From Nitrosovibrio sp. Nv4 (lineage in GTDB: Bacteria > Pseudomonadota > Gammaproteobacteria > Burkholderiales > SG8-39): a stretch of DNA of 40,282 nucleotides. Location of the stretch: NCBI GenBank assembly GCA_945906765.1, contig CAMDRF010000018.1, positions 1 to 40,282 on the forward strand. Direction: 5' to 3'. The position numbers and the translations under genes are program-made. Shown piece by piece: positions 15,623-23,962 of the stretch; the first letter of the stretch is position 1; each line of letters opens with the position of its first letter. Under the pieces are notes generated by a model. The model saw only the letters and a list, made by a program, of their open reading frames with translations. It searched no databases and was not told the origin of the DNA.

Positions 15623-16456
15623 ATGGCCATGCGCAAAATTCAGCAAGTCATTCCCGGCCTGCCGGCCTCCGATGGCGCGGGGGTGAAGCTGATCCGCAGC
15701 CTGGGCAGCGCCGAGCACCTTCGGGCGGACCCGTTCCTGATGCTGGACGCGTTCTCGTCCGAAAATCCGGACGACTACGTGGCCGGCTTTCCGTCGCATC
15801 CGCACCGCGGCTTCGAGACGGTGACCTACCTGCTCGACGGCCACATGCTGCACGAGGACCATCTCGGCAACCGCGGCAACCTGAAAAGCGGCGGCGTGCA
15901 GTGGATGACCGCGGGCCGCGGCATCATCCATTCCGAGATGCCGCAGCAGGAGAACGGCCGCATGCGCGGCTTCCAGCTCTGGATCAACTTGCCGGCGAAG
16001 GAAAAGATGAAGCCGGCCGGCTACCGTGACATCCAGCCGGAGGAAATTCCGACTGTTTTGTTTTCCGATGGAAAGTTGAAAATCGTGGCCGGGACGTATG
16101 AAGGCACGAGCGGACCGGTTCAAGGGGGTACGACGGAACCCCTGTATTGGGACGTTGAATTGAATTCAGGGAAGTCCTTTGCGGCGAACATTGCCGAAAC
16201 CCATTCGGTCTACGTCTACCCCTTCGAGGGCAGCGTCGAGATCGGCGAGCGTGCGCTGAAAACGCACCAGGGCGGCGTGCTCGGTTCCGGCGATGCGGTC
16301 GAGATTCGCGCGGGCGCCGACGGTGCGCGGTTCCTGGTGCTGGCCGCCAAGCCGCTCGGGGAACCCGTGGTGCAGTACGGGCCCTTCGTCATGAATACGC
16401 GAGCTGAAATCGAGCAGGCGATCCACGATTACCAGAACGGGGTGTTGGCAGTTTAG
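15623..16456 (+). CDS. Pirin family cupin protein
   Basis: The 277-residue protein has both cupin domains. Metal ligands of the N-terminal cupin are visible: His59 and His61 in PSHPHRGFET and His103 and Glu105 in GIIHSEMPQQE. The second cupin is degenerate (SVYVYPFEGSVEIGERALK) as usual. Bacterial pirins act as quercetinases or redox-sensing regulators. The quinone-oxidoreductase-like gene opposite would suit a redox or quinone link (inference). Codons around 16045-16180 are AT-rich relative to the rest of the gene. It is followed by a CoA-transferase gene 9 bp downstream. Confidence 0.93.
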   Translation: MAMRKIQQVIPGLPASDGAGVKLIRSLGSAEHLRADPFLMLDAFSSENPDDYVAGFPSHPHRGFETVTYLLDGHMLHEDHLGNRGNLKSGGVQWMTAGRGIIHSEMPQQENGRMRGFQLWINLPAKEKMKPAGYRDIQPEEIPTVLFSDGKLKIVAGTYEGTSGPVQGGTTEPLYWDVELNSGKSFAANIAETHSVYVYPFEGSVEIGERALKTHQGGVLGSGDAVEIRAGADGARFLVLAAKPLGEPVVQYGPFVMNTRAEIEQAIHDYQNGVLAV

Positions 16457-16465
16457 AATTGGGGC

Positions 16466-17647
16466 ATGCCTCGCATCTCCGCCTCTGCCGCTCTGTCCAA
16501 GCTCCGCATCCTCGACCTCACGCGCGTGCGCGCCGGGCCCACCTGCGTGCGCCAATTCGCCGATTTCGGCGCCGACGTGATCAAGATCGAGAACACCGCG
16601 GCCGAAGACATGGGTGGGCCGCGCGACGGGCCGGACTTCCAGAACCTGCACCGCAACAAGCGTTCGATCACGCTCGATCTGAAGTCGCCGCAGGGCAAGG
16701 AGATCTTCATGCGCATGGTGAAGACCGCCGACGTGGTGGTAGAGAACTACCGCCCGGACGTGAAGGACCGCCTCGGCATCGACTACGAATCGCTGAAGAA
16801 GGTCAACAAGCGCATTATCCTCGCCAGCATTTCGGGTTTCGGCCAGGACGGCCCCTACCGCGCGCGGCCCGGTTTCGACCAGATCGCGCAGGGCCTCTCC
16901 GGCATCATGTCGGTGACGGGCAAGCCCGGCGAAGGCCCGATGCGCGTCGGCTGCGCGGTCGCGGACGTGGGCGGCGGGCTGCTCGCCGCGCTGGGTATCA
17001 TGACCGCGCTGCTCGAGCGTGAGCACTCGGGCGAAGGCCAGTGGGTACAGTCCAGCCTGCTGCAGGCGGCGATCCAGTTGCTCGATTTCCAGGCCGCTCG
17101 CTACACCATGTCGGGCGAAGTGCCGGAGCAGGTCGGCAACGATCATCCAACCAGCATGCCGACCTCGGCCTACGCCACCGCTGACGGCCACATCAACGTC
17201 GCCGCCTCGGGCAACAAGATGTGGCACATCGTCTGCGAGTCGATCGGCCGGCCTGACCTGGAAAATCACCCGGACTTCAATTCCGCGGAGGGCCGCGCGA
17301 AGAACCGCAAGGCGCTGAACCTGGAAATGAACCGCGGCTTTGCGGCGAAGACCAGCGCCGAGTGGATCGCGATCCTGAACCAGGGCGGCGTGCCCTGCGG
17401 CCCGATCTACCGCATGGACGAGGTGTTCGCCGATGCGCAGGTAAAGCACATGCAGGTGCGGGCGGAAGTCACGCACCCCAGGCTCGGCAAGCTGGGCCTC
17501 ATCAACCAGCCGGTGAAGCTCTCGCGCACGCCGGCGAAACTCCTGACGGCGACGCCGGAGCGCGGCGAGCACACGGAAGAAGTTCTTCTTGAAATGGGTT
17601 TTAATTCTCAAGAAGTTGATAAATTCAAGAGCGAAGGAATTATCTGA
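16466..17647 (+). CDS. CaiB/BaiF family (class III) CoA-transferase
   Basis: The 393-residue product shows LRILDLTRVRAGPTCVRQFA, the nucleotide-loop-like segment ADVIKIENTA, and NKRSITLDLKSPQGKEIFMR, all hallmarks of family III. The catalytic Asp that forms the acyl anhydride is Asp167 in VGCAVADVGGG. The enzyme should move CoA between carboxylic acids, for example from succinyl-CoA. It is followed by a crotonase (stop and start overlap, TGATG) and a Bug receptor, so the unit looks like uptake, activation and beta-oxidation-type processing of one carboxylate. The last 20 codons (17588-17645) are AT-rich. Confidence 0.93.
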   Translation: MPRISASAALSKLRILDLTRVRAGPTCVRQFADFGADVIKIENTAAEDMGGPRDGPDFQNLHRNKRSITLDLKSPQGKEIFMRMVKTADVVVENYRPDVKDRLGIDYESLKKVNKRIILASISGFGQDGPYRARPGFDQIAQGLSGIMSVTGKPGEGPMRVGCAVADVGGGLLAALGIMTALLEREHSGEGQWVQSSLLQAAIQLLDFQAARYTMSGEVPEQVGNDHPTSMPTSAYATADGHINVAASGNKMWHIVCESIGRPDLENHPDFNSAEGRAKNRKALNLEMNRGFAAKTSAEWIAILNQGGVPCGPIYRMDEVFADAQVKHMQVRAEVTHPRLGKLGLINQPVKLSRTPAKLLTATPERGEHTEEVLLEMGFNSQEVDKFKSEGII

Positions 17648-18429
17648 TGGCCGAATTGAAAACATCGATCGACGGCGCCGTTGCGACGATCCTTTTCTCC
17701 AACCCGCCGAAGCTAAACGCCATGAGCTACGACATGTGGCGGGCGGTGCCGAAGGTGTTTGCCGAGCTCGACCGCGATCCCGCGGTGCGCGTCATCGTCT
17801 GCGCGGGCGACGGCGAAAAGGCCTTTATTTCCGGCGCCGACATCTCGCAGTTCGAGAAGCTGCGCGGCACGGACGAAGCGCAGGCTGAATACAACAAGGC
17901 CGTGGAGCAGGCCTACGGCGCGCCGACGGCCTGCAGCAAGCCGGTGGTCGCACGCATTCGCGGTATCTGCATCGGCGGCGGCCTCGGCTTCGCCGCTGCC
18001 TGCGACCTGCGCATCTGCTCGGAGGGTTCCATTTTCCGCATGCCGGCGGCACGCCTCGGGCTGGGCTACAGCCCGGCGGGCGTGCGGCGCTTCATGAATG
18101 TGCTCGGCGCGGCGAACACCACCGACATCTTCATGTCGGCGCGCAAGTTCGACGCAAAAGAAGCACTGCGCATGGGCTTCGTCAGCAAAGTGGTAGCTGT
18201 AGGCGATCTGGAAAAGACCGTCGCCGACTACTGCAAGATGGTCGGCGAGAACGCGCCGCTCACCGTCGCCGCGGCCAAATTCGCCGTGCAGCAATGGCAA
18301 AAAAACGAGCCGGAGCGCGACATGGCGAAGGCCATGAAGATGGTCGAGGCCTGCTTCGCCAGCGAAGACCACAAGGAAGGCCGCAAGGCGTTCATGGAAA
18401 AGAGAACGCCGCAATTCAAGGGCAGGTAA
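17647..18429 (+). CDS. Crotonase-family protein lacking both canonical catalytic glutamates
   Basis: The 260-residue protein has the crotonase oxyanion motif FISGADISQFE and the GGGLGFAAACDLRI helix. In enoyl-CoA hydratases, two Glu (rat numbering 144 and 164) act on the substrate. Here the first is Gly114 (GGGLGF instead of GGGCEL) and the second is Ala134 (RMPAARLGLG instead of the usual PE). So simple hydration is unlikely and another crotonase reaction (isomerase, lyase, thioesterase or dehalogenase type) is more likely. It is translationally coupled to the CoA-transferase and precedes a Bug receptor. Confidence 0.9.
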   Translation: MAELKTSIDGAVATILFSNPPKLNAMSYDMWRAVPKVFAELDRDPAVRVIVCAGDGEKAFISGADISQFEKLRGTDEAQAEYNKAVEQAYGAPTACSKPVVARIRGICIGGGLGFAAACDLRICSEGSIFRMPAARLGLGYSPAGVRRFMNVLGAANTTDIFMSARKFDAKEALRMGFVSKVVAVGDLEKTVADYCKMVGENAPLTVAAAKFAVQQWQKNEPERDMAKAMKMVEACFASEDHKEGRKAFMEKRTPQFKGR

Positions 18430-18432
18430 GTC

Positions 18433-19383
18433 ATGCGAATTTTGGGTCTTCTTGTTTTCTGCCTTTTTTCCGGTTCAAGTTTTTCTCAAAACTACCCGGT
18501 AAAACCGATCCGCATCGTGGTCGGTTACCCGCCGGGCGGCTCGGGCGACTTCACCACCCGCATCATCGGCGATGAGTTGTCGAAAGAACTGGGAATCTCG
18601 GTTATTGTCGAGAACCGGCCCGGTGCGGGTGGTTCGATTGCCTCTGAATTCGTCGCCAAGGCCACACCCGACGGCTATACCCTGCTCAACCAGGGCAATC
18701 ACGCCATTAACCGGTCCCTCTACAAGGACCTTTCCTATGGCGACAAGGATTTCATCCCCGTTTCGCGGGTCGCCAATGGCGCCACGGTCCTGGTGGTGAA
18801 CAACGCCACGCCGTACCAGAGCGCGCGGGAACTGGTCGCCTACGCCAAGGCCAATCCCGGCAAGCTCTTCAATGCCTCGGCCGGCTTCGGCTCGGCGCCG
18901 CAGATCGCGGCCTGCGCCTTCGAGGCGGCCGCCGGCATCAAGGTCACCTCGGTGCAATTCAAGGGCGGCGGACCGGCGTCGCAGTCGCTGCTCGCCGGCG
19001 ACACGCAGATGATGTTCGCGACCTCGCCCACGGTGACCGGCATGATCAAGGCTGGGCGCATGCGCCCGCTGTTGGTGAGCCTGTCCAAGGGTTCGCCTTC
19101 AATTCCCGGGATTCCCGGCGGCGATGAAGCAGGCGTGCCCGGCTTCGAATCGACGTTCTGGTTCGGCCTGTATGCGCCGGCGGGAACGCCGATGGAGATC
19201 GTGCGTCGCCTGCACGCGGCGGCCGCGAAGGGCCTCTCGAAACCGGAAGTGCGCGAGAAGATCGCATCGCAGGGCATGGACGCCCTGCCCTCGGTGTCGC
19301 CCGAGGCGTTCGCCAGCGAGATCCGCGGCGAGGCGCCGGAAATCGAGCGCGCGCTGCGCAATTGCGGCGCAAGGGTGGAGTAG
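18433..19383 (+). CDS. Bug/TctC-family periplasmic solute-binding receptor
   Basis: The 316-residue protein has a Sec signal peptide (MRILGLLVFCLFSGSSFS, cleavage after about residue 18), the ligand motif KPIRIVVGYPPGGSGDFTTR and GAGGSIASEFVAKATPDGYT. It ends NCGARVE, very like the other Bug protein of this window (SGARVE), which suggests common ancestry. It is the last gene of the CoA-transferase-crotonase unit, starting 3 bp after the crotonase stop. The ligand is probably the carboxylate processed by those enzymes (inference from context). No permease subunits are encoded nearby. Confidence 0.93.
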   Translation: MRILGLLVFCLFSGSSFSQNYPVKPIRIVVGYPPGGSGDFTTRIIGDELSKELGISVIVENRPGAGGSIASEFVAKATPDGYTLLNQGNHAINRSLYKDLSYGDKDFIPVSRVANGATVLVVNNATPYQSARELVAYAKANPGKLFNASAGFGSAPQIAACAFEAAAGIKVTSVQFKGGGPASQSLLAGDTQMMFATSPTVTGMIKAGRMRPLLVSLSKGSPSIPGIPGGDEAGVPGFESTFWFGLYAPAGTPMEIVRRLHAAAAKGLSKPEVREKIASQGMDALPSVSPEAFASEIRGEAPEIERALRNCGARVE

Positions 19384-19387
19384 TTAC

Positions 19388-19441
19388 ACGCCTTACATTG
19401 TGTTTCAATTCAGGAGGAAGTGCGGTTAGCTGAAACGGCGT
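19388..19441. repeat. Nested inverted repeat before the DUF3300 gene
   Basis: GTTTCA (19402-19407) pairs with TGAAAC (19431-19436), and ACGCC (19388-19392) pairs with GGCGT (19437-19441), with a 9-nt bulge on the 5' side. The loop holds CAGGAGGAAG, a Shine-Dalgarno-like sequence with no start after it. It could be a weak terminator, a leader structure, or chance. Confidence 0.35.
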
Positions 19442-19471
19442 AGAAGCGTTAATGGAACAAAGGAGAACTCC

Positions 19472-20190
19472 ATGACGCGCATCGCCGGCAGATTCCTCGT
19501 CGTACTGTTCGCACTGTTTGCCGCCGCCCCCGCCGCCTTCGCGCAAGCCCCGCGCGCGGCGGTCCAGGGCTACTACTCCCAGGCCGAGCTCGACCAGATG
19601 CTCGCGCCGATCGCGCTTTATCCCGATGCGCTGTTGTCGCAAGTTCTGATGGCCGCGACCTACCCGGATGAGGTGCGCGAGGCGGCACGCTGGTCGCGCG
19701 CCAACCTCGGCCTGGAGAGCGACGATGCGGTGCGCGCGGCGCAGTACAAAGACTGGGATCCGAGCGTCCAATCGCTCGTCGCGTTTCCGCAGGTGTTGGC
19801 GCGCATGGACGAAAACCCCGACTGGACGCGCAGGCTCGGCGAGACCTTCCTCGGCCAGCAGCCGCACGTCATGGATACGGTGCAGCAACTGAGGCGCCGC
19901 GCCCAGGCTGCGGGCAATCATGGCCGGCGTACCGGCCGGTCGCGTGGGCGCCCTGGCATGGTTATGCGCACCCCAACGCGTACTACTACCGTTCCGCGGC
20001 GCAGGCGAACCGGACGCTCGCCGTGTCGCCACAGCGCTGGCAGAACGATGCGCAGCGCCGGGCAGCCTTCGCCGGGCGGCAGGCCGTGCAGGCACAACAA
20101 CAGGTCCAGGTGCAACCGCGCGCCGAACGGCGTGAGGAGCGGCGCGAGAAACGCCAGGAACAGCGCCAGGAGCGCGGCCAAAAGGGCTGA
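19472..20190 (+). pseudogene. DUF3300 family exported protein with internal deletion and frameshift
   Basis: The ATG at 19472 (AGGAG 8 bp upstream) begins a signal peptide ending AAPAAFAQA, then the DUF3300 core: YYSQAELDQMLAPIALYPDA, LLSQVLMAATYPDEVREAAR and WDPSVQSLVAFPQVLARMDE. At 19915-19922, after RRRAQAAGN, the recognisable sequence moves to another frame: WPAYRPVAWAPWHGYAHPNA, YYYRSAAQANRTLAVSPQRW and an Arg/Glu/Gln-rich end ([20 protein letters not shown]) to a TGA at 20188. The aromatic/proline linker usually found between (VYVPVYDP type) is missing. The original frame would run on into the next gene. Function of DUF3300 is unknown; it is likely cell-envelope. Confidence 0.8.
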
Positions 20191-20246
20191 AAACGCTCAT
20201 GGATGCGTTACCATGCGCGCTCTTTCGCGTGCCTGGGGAATCGTTC

Positions 20247-20993
20247 ATGAGCAAGATCGCAATCATCACGGGCGCCGGCAGCGGCGTCGGCAAGGCCGCT
20301 GCGCTGGCGTTCCTCAAGGACGGCTGGCAGGTCGCGCTCGCGGGGCGGCGCAAGGACGCGCTCGAGAAAACGGCGCAGGAATCCGGCGCCGGGGAGCGCG
20401 CATTCTGCGTCCCGACCGACGTCGCGAAGCAGGATTCGGTCAAGGCGCTGTTCGCCGCGGCAAAGCAGAAGTGGGGACGCGTCGACGTGCTGTTCAACAA
20501 CGCCGGCGTCAACGCACCGGGCACTTCCCTTGAGGAGCTCAGCCTGGAGCAGTGGCAGAACGTGGTCGACATCAACCTCACCGGCATGTTCCTGTGCATG
20601 CAGGAGGCCTTCAAGGTGATGAAAGACCAGAGCCCGCGCGGCGGCCGCATCATCAACAACGGCTCGATCTCGGCGCACGCGCCGCGGCCAGGGTCGGTCG
20701 CCTACACCGCCACCAAGCACGCGGTCACGGGATTGACCAAGACCGGCGCGCTCGACGGCCGCAAATACGACATCGCGGTCGGCCAGGTGGACATCGGCAA
20801 CGCGCTTACCGAGATGGCCGCGCGCATGGCGAACGGCGTGCCGCAGGCGGATGGCTCGATCAAGCCCGAGCCGCTGATGGACGTGGCCCACGTCGGCCAG
20901 GCGGTGCTGCACATGGCGGGCTTCCCGATCGAGACGAACGTCCTGTTCCTCACGATCAAGGCGACCAAGATGCCATTTGAGGGAAGAGGTTGA
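20247..20993 (+). CDS. Short-chain dehydrogenase/reductase (SDR)
   Basis: The 248-residue protein shows a classical [18 protein letters not shown] cofactor loop (residues 8-22), NNAGV, the catalytic Ser in [10 protein letters not shown] and the YTATKHA motif with Tyr and Lys. The Arg at GRRKD after the second strand suggests NADP(H). A start at the ATG at 20247 gives the full Rossmann fold; a frame opening upstream overlaps the DUF3300 remnant and is not used. The substrate is unknown. The TGA overlaps the TTG start of the LOG-family gene (TTGA), so the two genes are coupled. Confidence 0.92.
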   Translation: MSKIAIITGAGSGVGKAAALAFLKDGWQVALAGRRKDALEKTAQESGAGERAFCVPTDVAKQDSVKALFAAAKQKWGRVDVLFNNAGVNAPGTSLEELSLEQWQNVVDINLTGMFLCMQEAFKVMKDQSPRGGRIINNGSISAHAPRPGSVAYTATKHAVTGLTKTGALDGRKYDIAVGQVDIGNALTEMAARMANGVPQADGSIKPEPLMDVAHVGQAVLHMAGFPIETNVLFLTIKATKMPFEGRG

Positions 20994-21712
20994 ACAGAGT
21001 CAAGGCCTACCACGACGCCGAGTTCATCAACAGCAAGGACGCGCGCGCGCTGCGCATCCTCGCCGAGTACCTTGAACCCAAGGCGCGCTTCGAGGCGCAC
21101 GGGCTGGAGGACACGATCGTGTTCTACGGTTCGGCGCGCACCAAGCCGGATTCAAAATACTATGAAGCCTCGCGCCAACTCGCCTACCGCCTGACGCAAT
21201 GGTCCAAGGCTCTGGCTTCGGGCGAGAGGCGCTTCGTCGTCACCACCGGCGGCGGCCCGGGCATCATGGAGGCGGCCAACCGCGGCGCCTCCGAGGCGAA
21301 AGGCCTGACCGCGGGCATCGGCATCTCGATCCCGATGGAGCAGACCGACAACGCCTACATCACGCGCGGCCTGTCGTTGCATTTTCACTACTTCTTCATG
21401 CGCAAGTTCTGGTTCGCCTATCTCGCCAAGGCGATGGTCGCGTTCCCGGGCGGTTTCGGCACGCTTGACGAATTGTTCGAGACACTGACGCTGGTGCAGA
21501 CGAAAAAGATGCGCAAGCCGATGCCGATCATCCTCTTCGGCACCGAATACTGGAGTGAAGTGATCAACTTCGAGGCGCTGGTGCGCCACGGCACCATCAG
21601 CCCGGAGGACGTGAACCTCGTCTACCGTACCGACTCGGTGGACGAAGCCTTCGACTGGCTGGTGCAGCAGCTCACCGAGCACGCGCTCGGCAAGCCCGGG
21701 GCAAGTCTTTAG
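20990..21712 (+). CDS. LOG-family Rossmann-fold protein (lysine-decarboxylase-like)
   Basis: The 240-residue product carries [20 protein letters not shown] and the signature [12 protein letters not shown], the nucleotide-binding motifs of LOG/TIGR00730 proteins. LOG enzymes release cytokinin bases or hydrolyse nucleoside monophosphates (phosphoribohydrolase); some bacterial members act in purine or stress metabolism. An N-terminal extension of about 40 residues ([20 protein letters not shown]) distinguishes this long type. The TTG at 20990 overlaps the SDR stop; GAGGG lies about 6 bp upstream. It converges on the FAH-family gene, the stops sharing TTAG. Confidence 0.87.
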   Translation: MNRVKAYHDAEFINSKDARALRILAEYLEPKARFEAHGLEDTIVFYGSARTKPDSKYYEASRQLAYRLTQWSKALASGERRFVVTTGGGPGIMEAANRGASEAKGLTAGIGISIPMEQTDNAYITRGLSLHFHYFFMRKFWFAYLAKAMVAFPGGFGTLDELFETLTLVQTKKMRKPMPIILFGTEYWSEVINFEALVRHGTISPEDVNLVYRTDSVDEAFDWLVQQLTEHALGKPGASL

Positions 21713-22581
21713 CCGATTTTGTTCTTCAGCAGTCCGATTCCGGCGATTTCGGTTTCCAGGATGTCGCCCGCCTTGAGGAACTCCGGGGGCGTACGCGCGT
21801 GGCCGACGCCGGCCGGCGTGCCGGTGGAGATGATGTCGCCCGGCTCGAGCGTCATCCCCGCCGAGAGCTCGGCGATGATGCGCGGGATCTTGAAATGCAT
21901 GTGCCGGGTGTTCGAATCCTGCTTGATGGCGCCGTTGACGCGCGTCACCACCCGCAGATCCCACCAGGATTTCACCTTGTCGGCGGTGATGATCCACGGC
22001 CCCATCGGGCAATGCCCGTCCAGGGACTTGCCCTTGAACCACTGCTGGCCGTGCTGACGCTGGATCTCGCGCGCCGAGACGTCGTTGATCACGGTGAAGC
22101 CGAACACGTGCTTCATCGCGTCGGCTTCCTTGATATTGATGCCACCGCGCCCGATGATCACGCCCAGTTCCACTTCCCAGTCCACCTTCTCGGTCACGCC
22201 CGCGTGCAGCGGGATGCGCTCGTAGGGGCCGTTCACCGCCAGCGGCGACTTGGTGAAAAAGGTCGGATGCTTGGGCAACTCCGTGGCGTTGGCGCGCACC
22301 TTGGCGCCCTCCTCGAAGTGCTCGACGTAATTCCAGCCGACGCAGAACACGTTCTTGCGCGGCCGCGGGATGGGTGCGAGGACGCGCACGGAGGATAGTG
22401 GAATCGCCTTCGCCGCCTTCTGTTTCATGGCATTTTTCAGTAGGACCTTGCCCTTGGCGCCCATCGCAATCAGCGACAGCATGTCCGGAACCTTCACCTC
22501 CATCAGGTGCTCGGGGCCCGACATCACGCCGACGCGCGGCGCGGCGCCTTTTTTCTTTGCTGCAAACGTAAGTAGTCTCAT
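21709..22581 (-). CDS. Fumarylacetoacetate hydrolase (FAH) family protein
   Basis: The 290-residue protein has the FAH-fold metal and substrate motifs: VDWEVELGVIIGRGG, FTVINDVSAREIQ, SLDGHCPMGPWI and ISTGTPAGVGHARTP. The family includes hydrolases and decarboxylases or isomerases of oxo acids from aromatic catabolism (such as HpcE-type and acylpyruvate hydrolases) and ureidoglycolate lyase. The N-terminal part is the usual domain of about 75 residues. Which reaction it catalyses cannot be told. It is divergent from the FMN dehydrogenase gene. Confidence 0.92.
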   Translation of the reverse strand: MRLLTFAAKKKGAAPRVGVMSGPEHLMEVKVPDMLSLIAMGAKGKVLLKNAMKQKAAKAIPLSSVRVLAPIPRPRKNVFCVGWNYVEHFEEGAKVRANATELPKHPTFFTKSPLAVNGPYERIPLHAGVTEKVDWEVELGVIIGRGGINIKEADAMKHVFGFTVINDVSAREIQRQHGQQWFKGKSLDGHCPMGPWIITADKVKSWWDLRVVTRVNGAIKQDSNTRHMHFKIPRIIAELSAGMTLEPGDIISTGTPAGVGHARTPPEFLKAGDILETEIAGIGLLKNKIG

Positions 22582-22643
22582 GTGGGCGAGTGTACCTGCG
22601 AGTGGTAGCCTTGCGCATCATAAACGCCCCCTTGTCGGCACAA

Positions 22644-23723
22644 ATGCGCGAGCCGTTTCTCACCCTGCAGGAAATCGTCGCCGCCGCGCGCGCCAACACC
22701 GCGGCCGGGCCGTGGAGCTACCTGATCGGCGGGGCCGAGACGGAGACCACGGTGCGCCGCAACCGGATGGCACTGGACTCGATCGCTTTCCGGCCCCGCG
22801 TGCTGCGCGACGTGAGCCGGATCGACTCCGGTGCCCCGTTCCTCGGTCAGCGCATGCGCCTGCCGGTGATGCTCGCGCCGATCGGCGGCCTCGAATCCAT
22901 CGTCGAGGGGGGCGCGGCCTCCGCGGCGCGCGGCGCGGCGCAATTCGGCGTGCCGCAGATGCTGTCCTCGGTCTGCCAGCCGGGCCTGGAGGCGACCGCC
23001 GCGGCGGCCGAGACAACCCGCATTTTCCAGCTCTATGTGCGCGGCGACGACGCTTGGGTGGACGACCACGTGAAGCGCGCCAGGGACAACGGCTACACCG
23101 CGTTCTGCCTCACCGTCGACGTCGCCATGTACAGCCGGCGCGAGCGCGACCTCGTCGGCCGCTTCGTCAAGCCCTGGCGCGCCACCGCGCCCGAGGGCAG
23201 CAACTTCCAGTCGGGCCTCTCCTGGGACCAGGTGAAGCATTACAAGGACAAGCATGATCTGCCGCTGATCATCAAAGGCATCGCCACCGCTGAAGACGCC
23301 GAGATCGCCCTGCAGCACGGCGTCGAAGTGATCTACGTGTCGAACCACGGCGGCCGCCAGCTCGACCACGGCCTGGGCAGCATGACCGTGCTGCCGCAGG
23401 TCGTCGCCGCCGTCGCGGGGCGTGCCGAAGTCTGGGTGGACGGCGGCTTCATGCGCGGCACCGACGTGGTGAAAGCCATCGCACTTGGCGCCAAGACGGT
23501 GGGCCTGGGGCGCCTCCCCTGCCTCGGCCTCGCCGCCGCCGGCGTGCCGGGCCTGGTGCGCGCCCTGGAAATTCTGGAAAACGAGGTGCAGACCTGCCTC
23601 GGCCTGCTCGGCGTCACCTCCTTCGCAGAACTGACACCCGCGCACGTCACGGCCGCGCCGCCCGTGGGTGAGCACCACGTCTTCAGCGCCTTTCCGCTGC
23701 TCGGAAACTCGCCCACCGACTGA
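22644..23723 (+). CDS. FMN-dependent alpha-hydroxy-acid dehydrogenase/oxidase
   Basis: The product (359 residues from the ATG at 22644) has the family active-site motif SNHGGRQLDHG with the catalytic His and the substrate-binding Arg, preceded by DLPLIIKGIATAEDAE, where Lys binds FMN. The C-terminal VWVDGGFMRGTDVVKAIALG and KTVGLGRLPCLGLA fit lactate-, mandelate- or glycolate-type enzymes. The reaction is oxidation of an L-2-hydroxy acid to the 2-oxo acid. A GTG at 22590 would add 18 residues; neither start has a convincing Shine-Dalgarno. It is the last gene before the insertion sequence. Confidence 0.9.
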   Translation: MREPFLTLQEIVAAARANTAAGPWSYLIGGAETETTVRRNRMALDSIAFRPRVLRDVSRIDSGAPFLGQRMRLPVMLAPIGGLESIVEGGAASAARGAAQFGVPQMLSSVCQPGLEATAAAAETTRIFQLYVRGDDAWVDDHVKRARDNGYTAFCLTVDVAMYSRRERDLVGRFVKPWRATAPEGSNFQSGLSWDQVKHYKDKHDLPLIIKGIATAEDAEIALQHGVEVIYVSNHGGRQLDHGLGSMTVLPQVVAAVAGRAEVWVDGGFMRGTDVVKAIALGAKTVGLGRLPCLGLAAAGVPGLVRALEILENEVQTCLGLLGVTSFAELTPAHVTAAPPVGEHHVFSAFPLLGNSPTD

Positions 23724-23882
23724 CAGCCCGTCCCCGCTAGCGTGGGACACCTATCCAGGAATCCGCTCACTCGTTGGACCCAGTTGATTCCACGGACATT
23801 TGTTCCGCCCCATGCAGCCTATCCCCCTGATAGTTGCCTCGGGATCGACGGAATCGAAGTTGTCAGAACGCAGCCAGTAGGC
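23724..23882. other. Non-coding stretch between FMN dehydrogenase gene and IS element
   Basis: No convincing frame. A hairpin at 23730-23748 (GTCCC with GGGAC, inner CG/CG with one bulge) lies 7 bp after the stop and has no T-run, so it is at best a weak or Rho-linked end. Base composition is lower in GC than its surroundings, so the rest may be debris of older mobile DNA. Confidence 0.4.
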
Positions 23883-23898
23883 TAATTGCACTGTGTTA
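23883..23898 (+). repeat. IS701-type left terminal inverted repeat
   Basis: TAATTGCACTGTGTTA; it differs from the right repeat at one base. Lies 64 bp before the transposase ATG. Confidence 0.85.
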
Positions 23899-23930
23899 AA
23901 GAATAAGGGATTATGACGACATCTTCAAGT

Positions 23931-23960
23931 TATTTCGGAGGTACGTATTTCGGAGGTACG
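23931..23960 (+). repeat. Perfect 15-bp tandem duplication containing the transposase ribosome-binding site
   Basis: TATTTCGGAGGTACG occurs twice head to tail. Each copy carries GGAGG. The second copy is 6 bp from the ATG at 23963; the first is 15 bp further upstream. The duplication doubles the ribosome-binding site. Confidence 0.95.
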
Positions 23961-23962
23961 CC

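Noticed and set aside
16166-17665. A 499-residue minus-strand frame opposite pirin and the CoA-transferase
   Set aside because: Composition is typical of an antisense shadow, and both plus-strand genes have clear family motifs.
23730-23748. Strong intrinsic terminator after the FMN dehydrogenase gene
   Set aside because: The hairpin has a bulge and no T-run.
21152-23750. Long open frames opposite the LOG and FMN dehydrogenase genes
   Set aside because: No family motifs, and they overlap genes with strong motif support.
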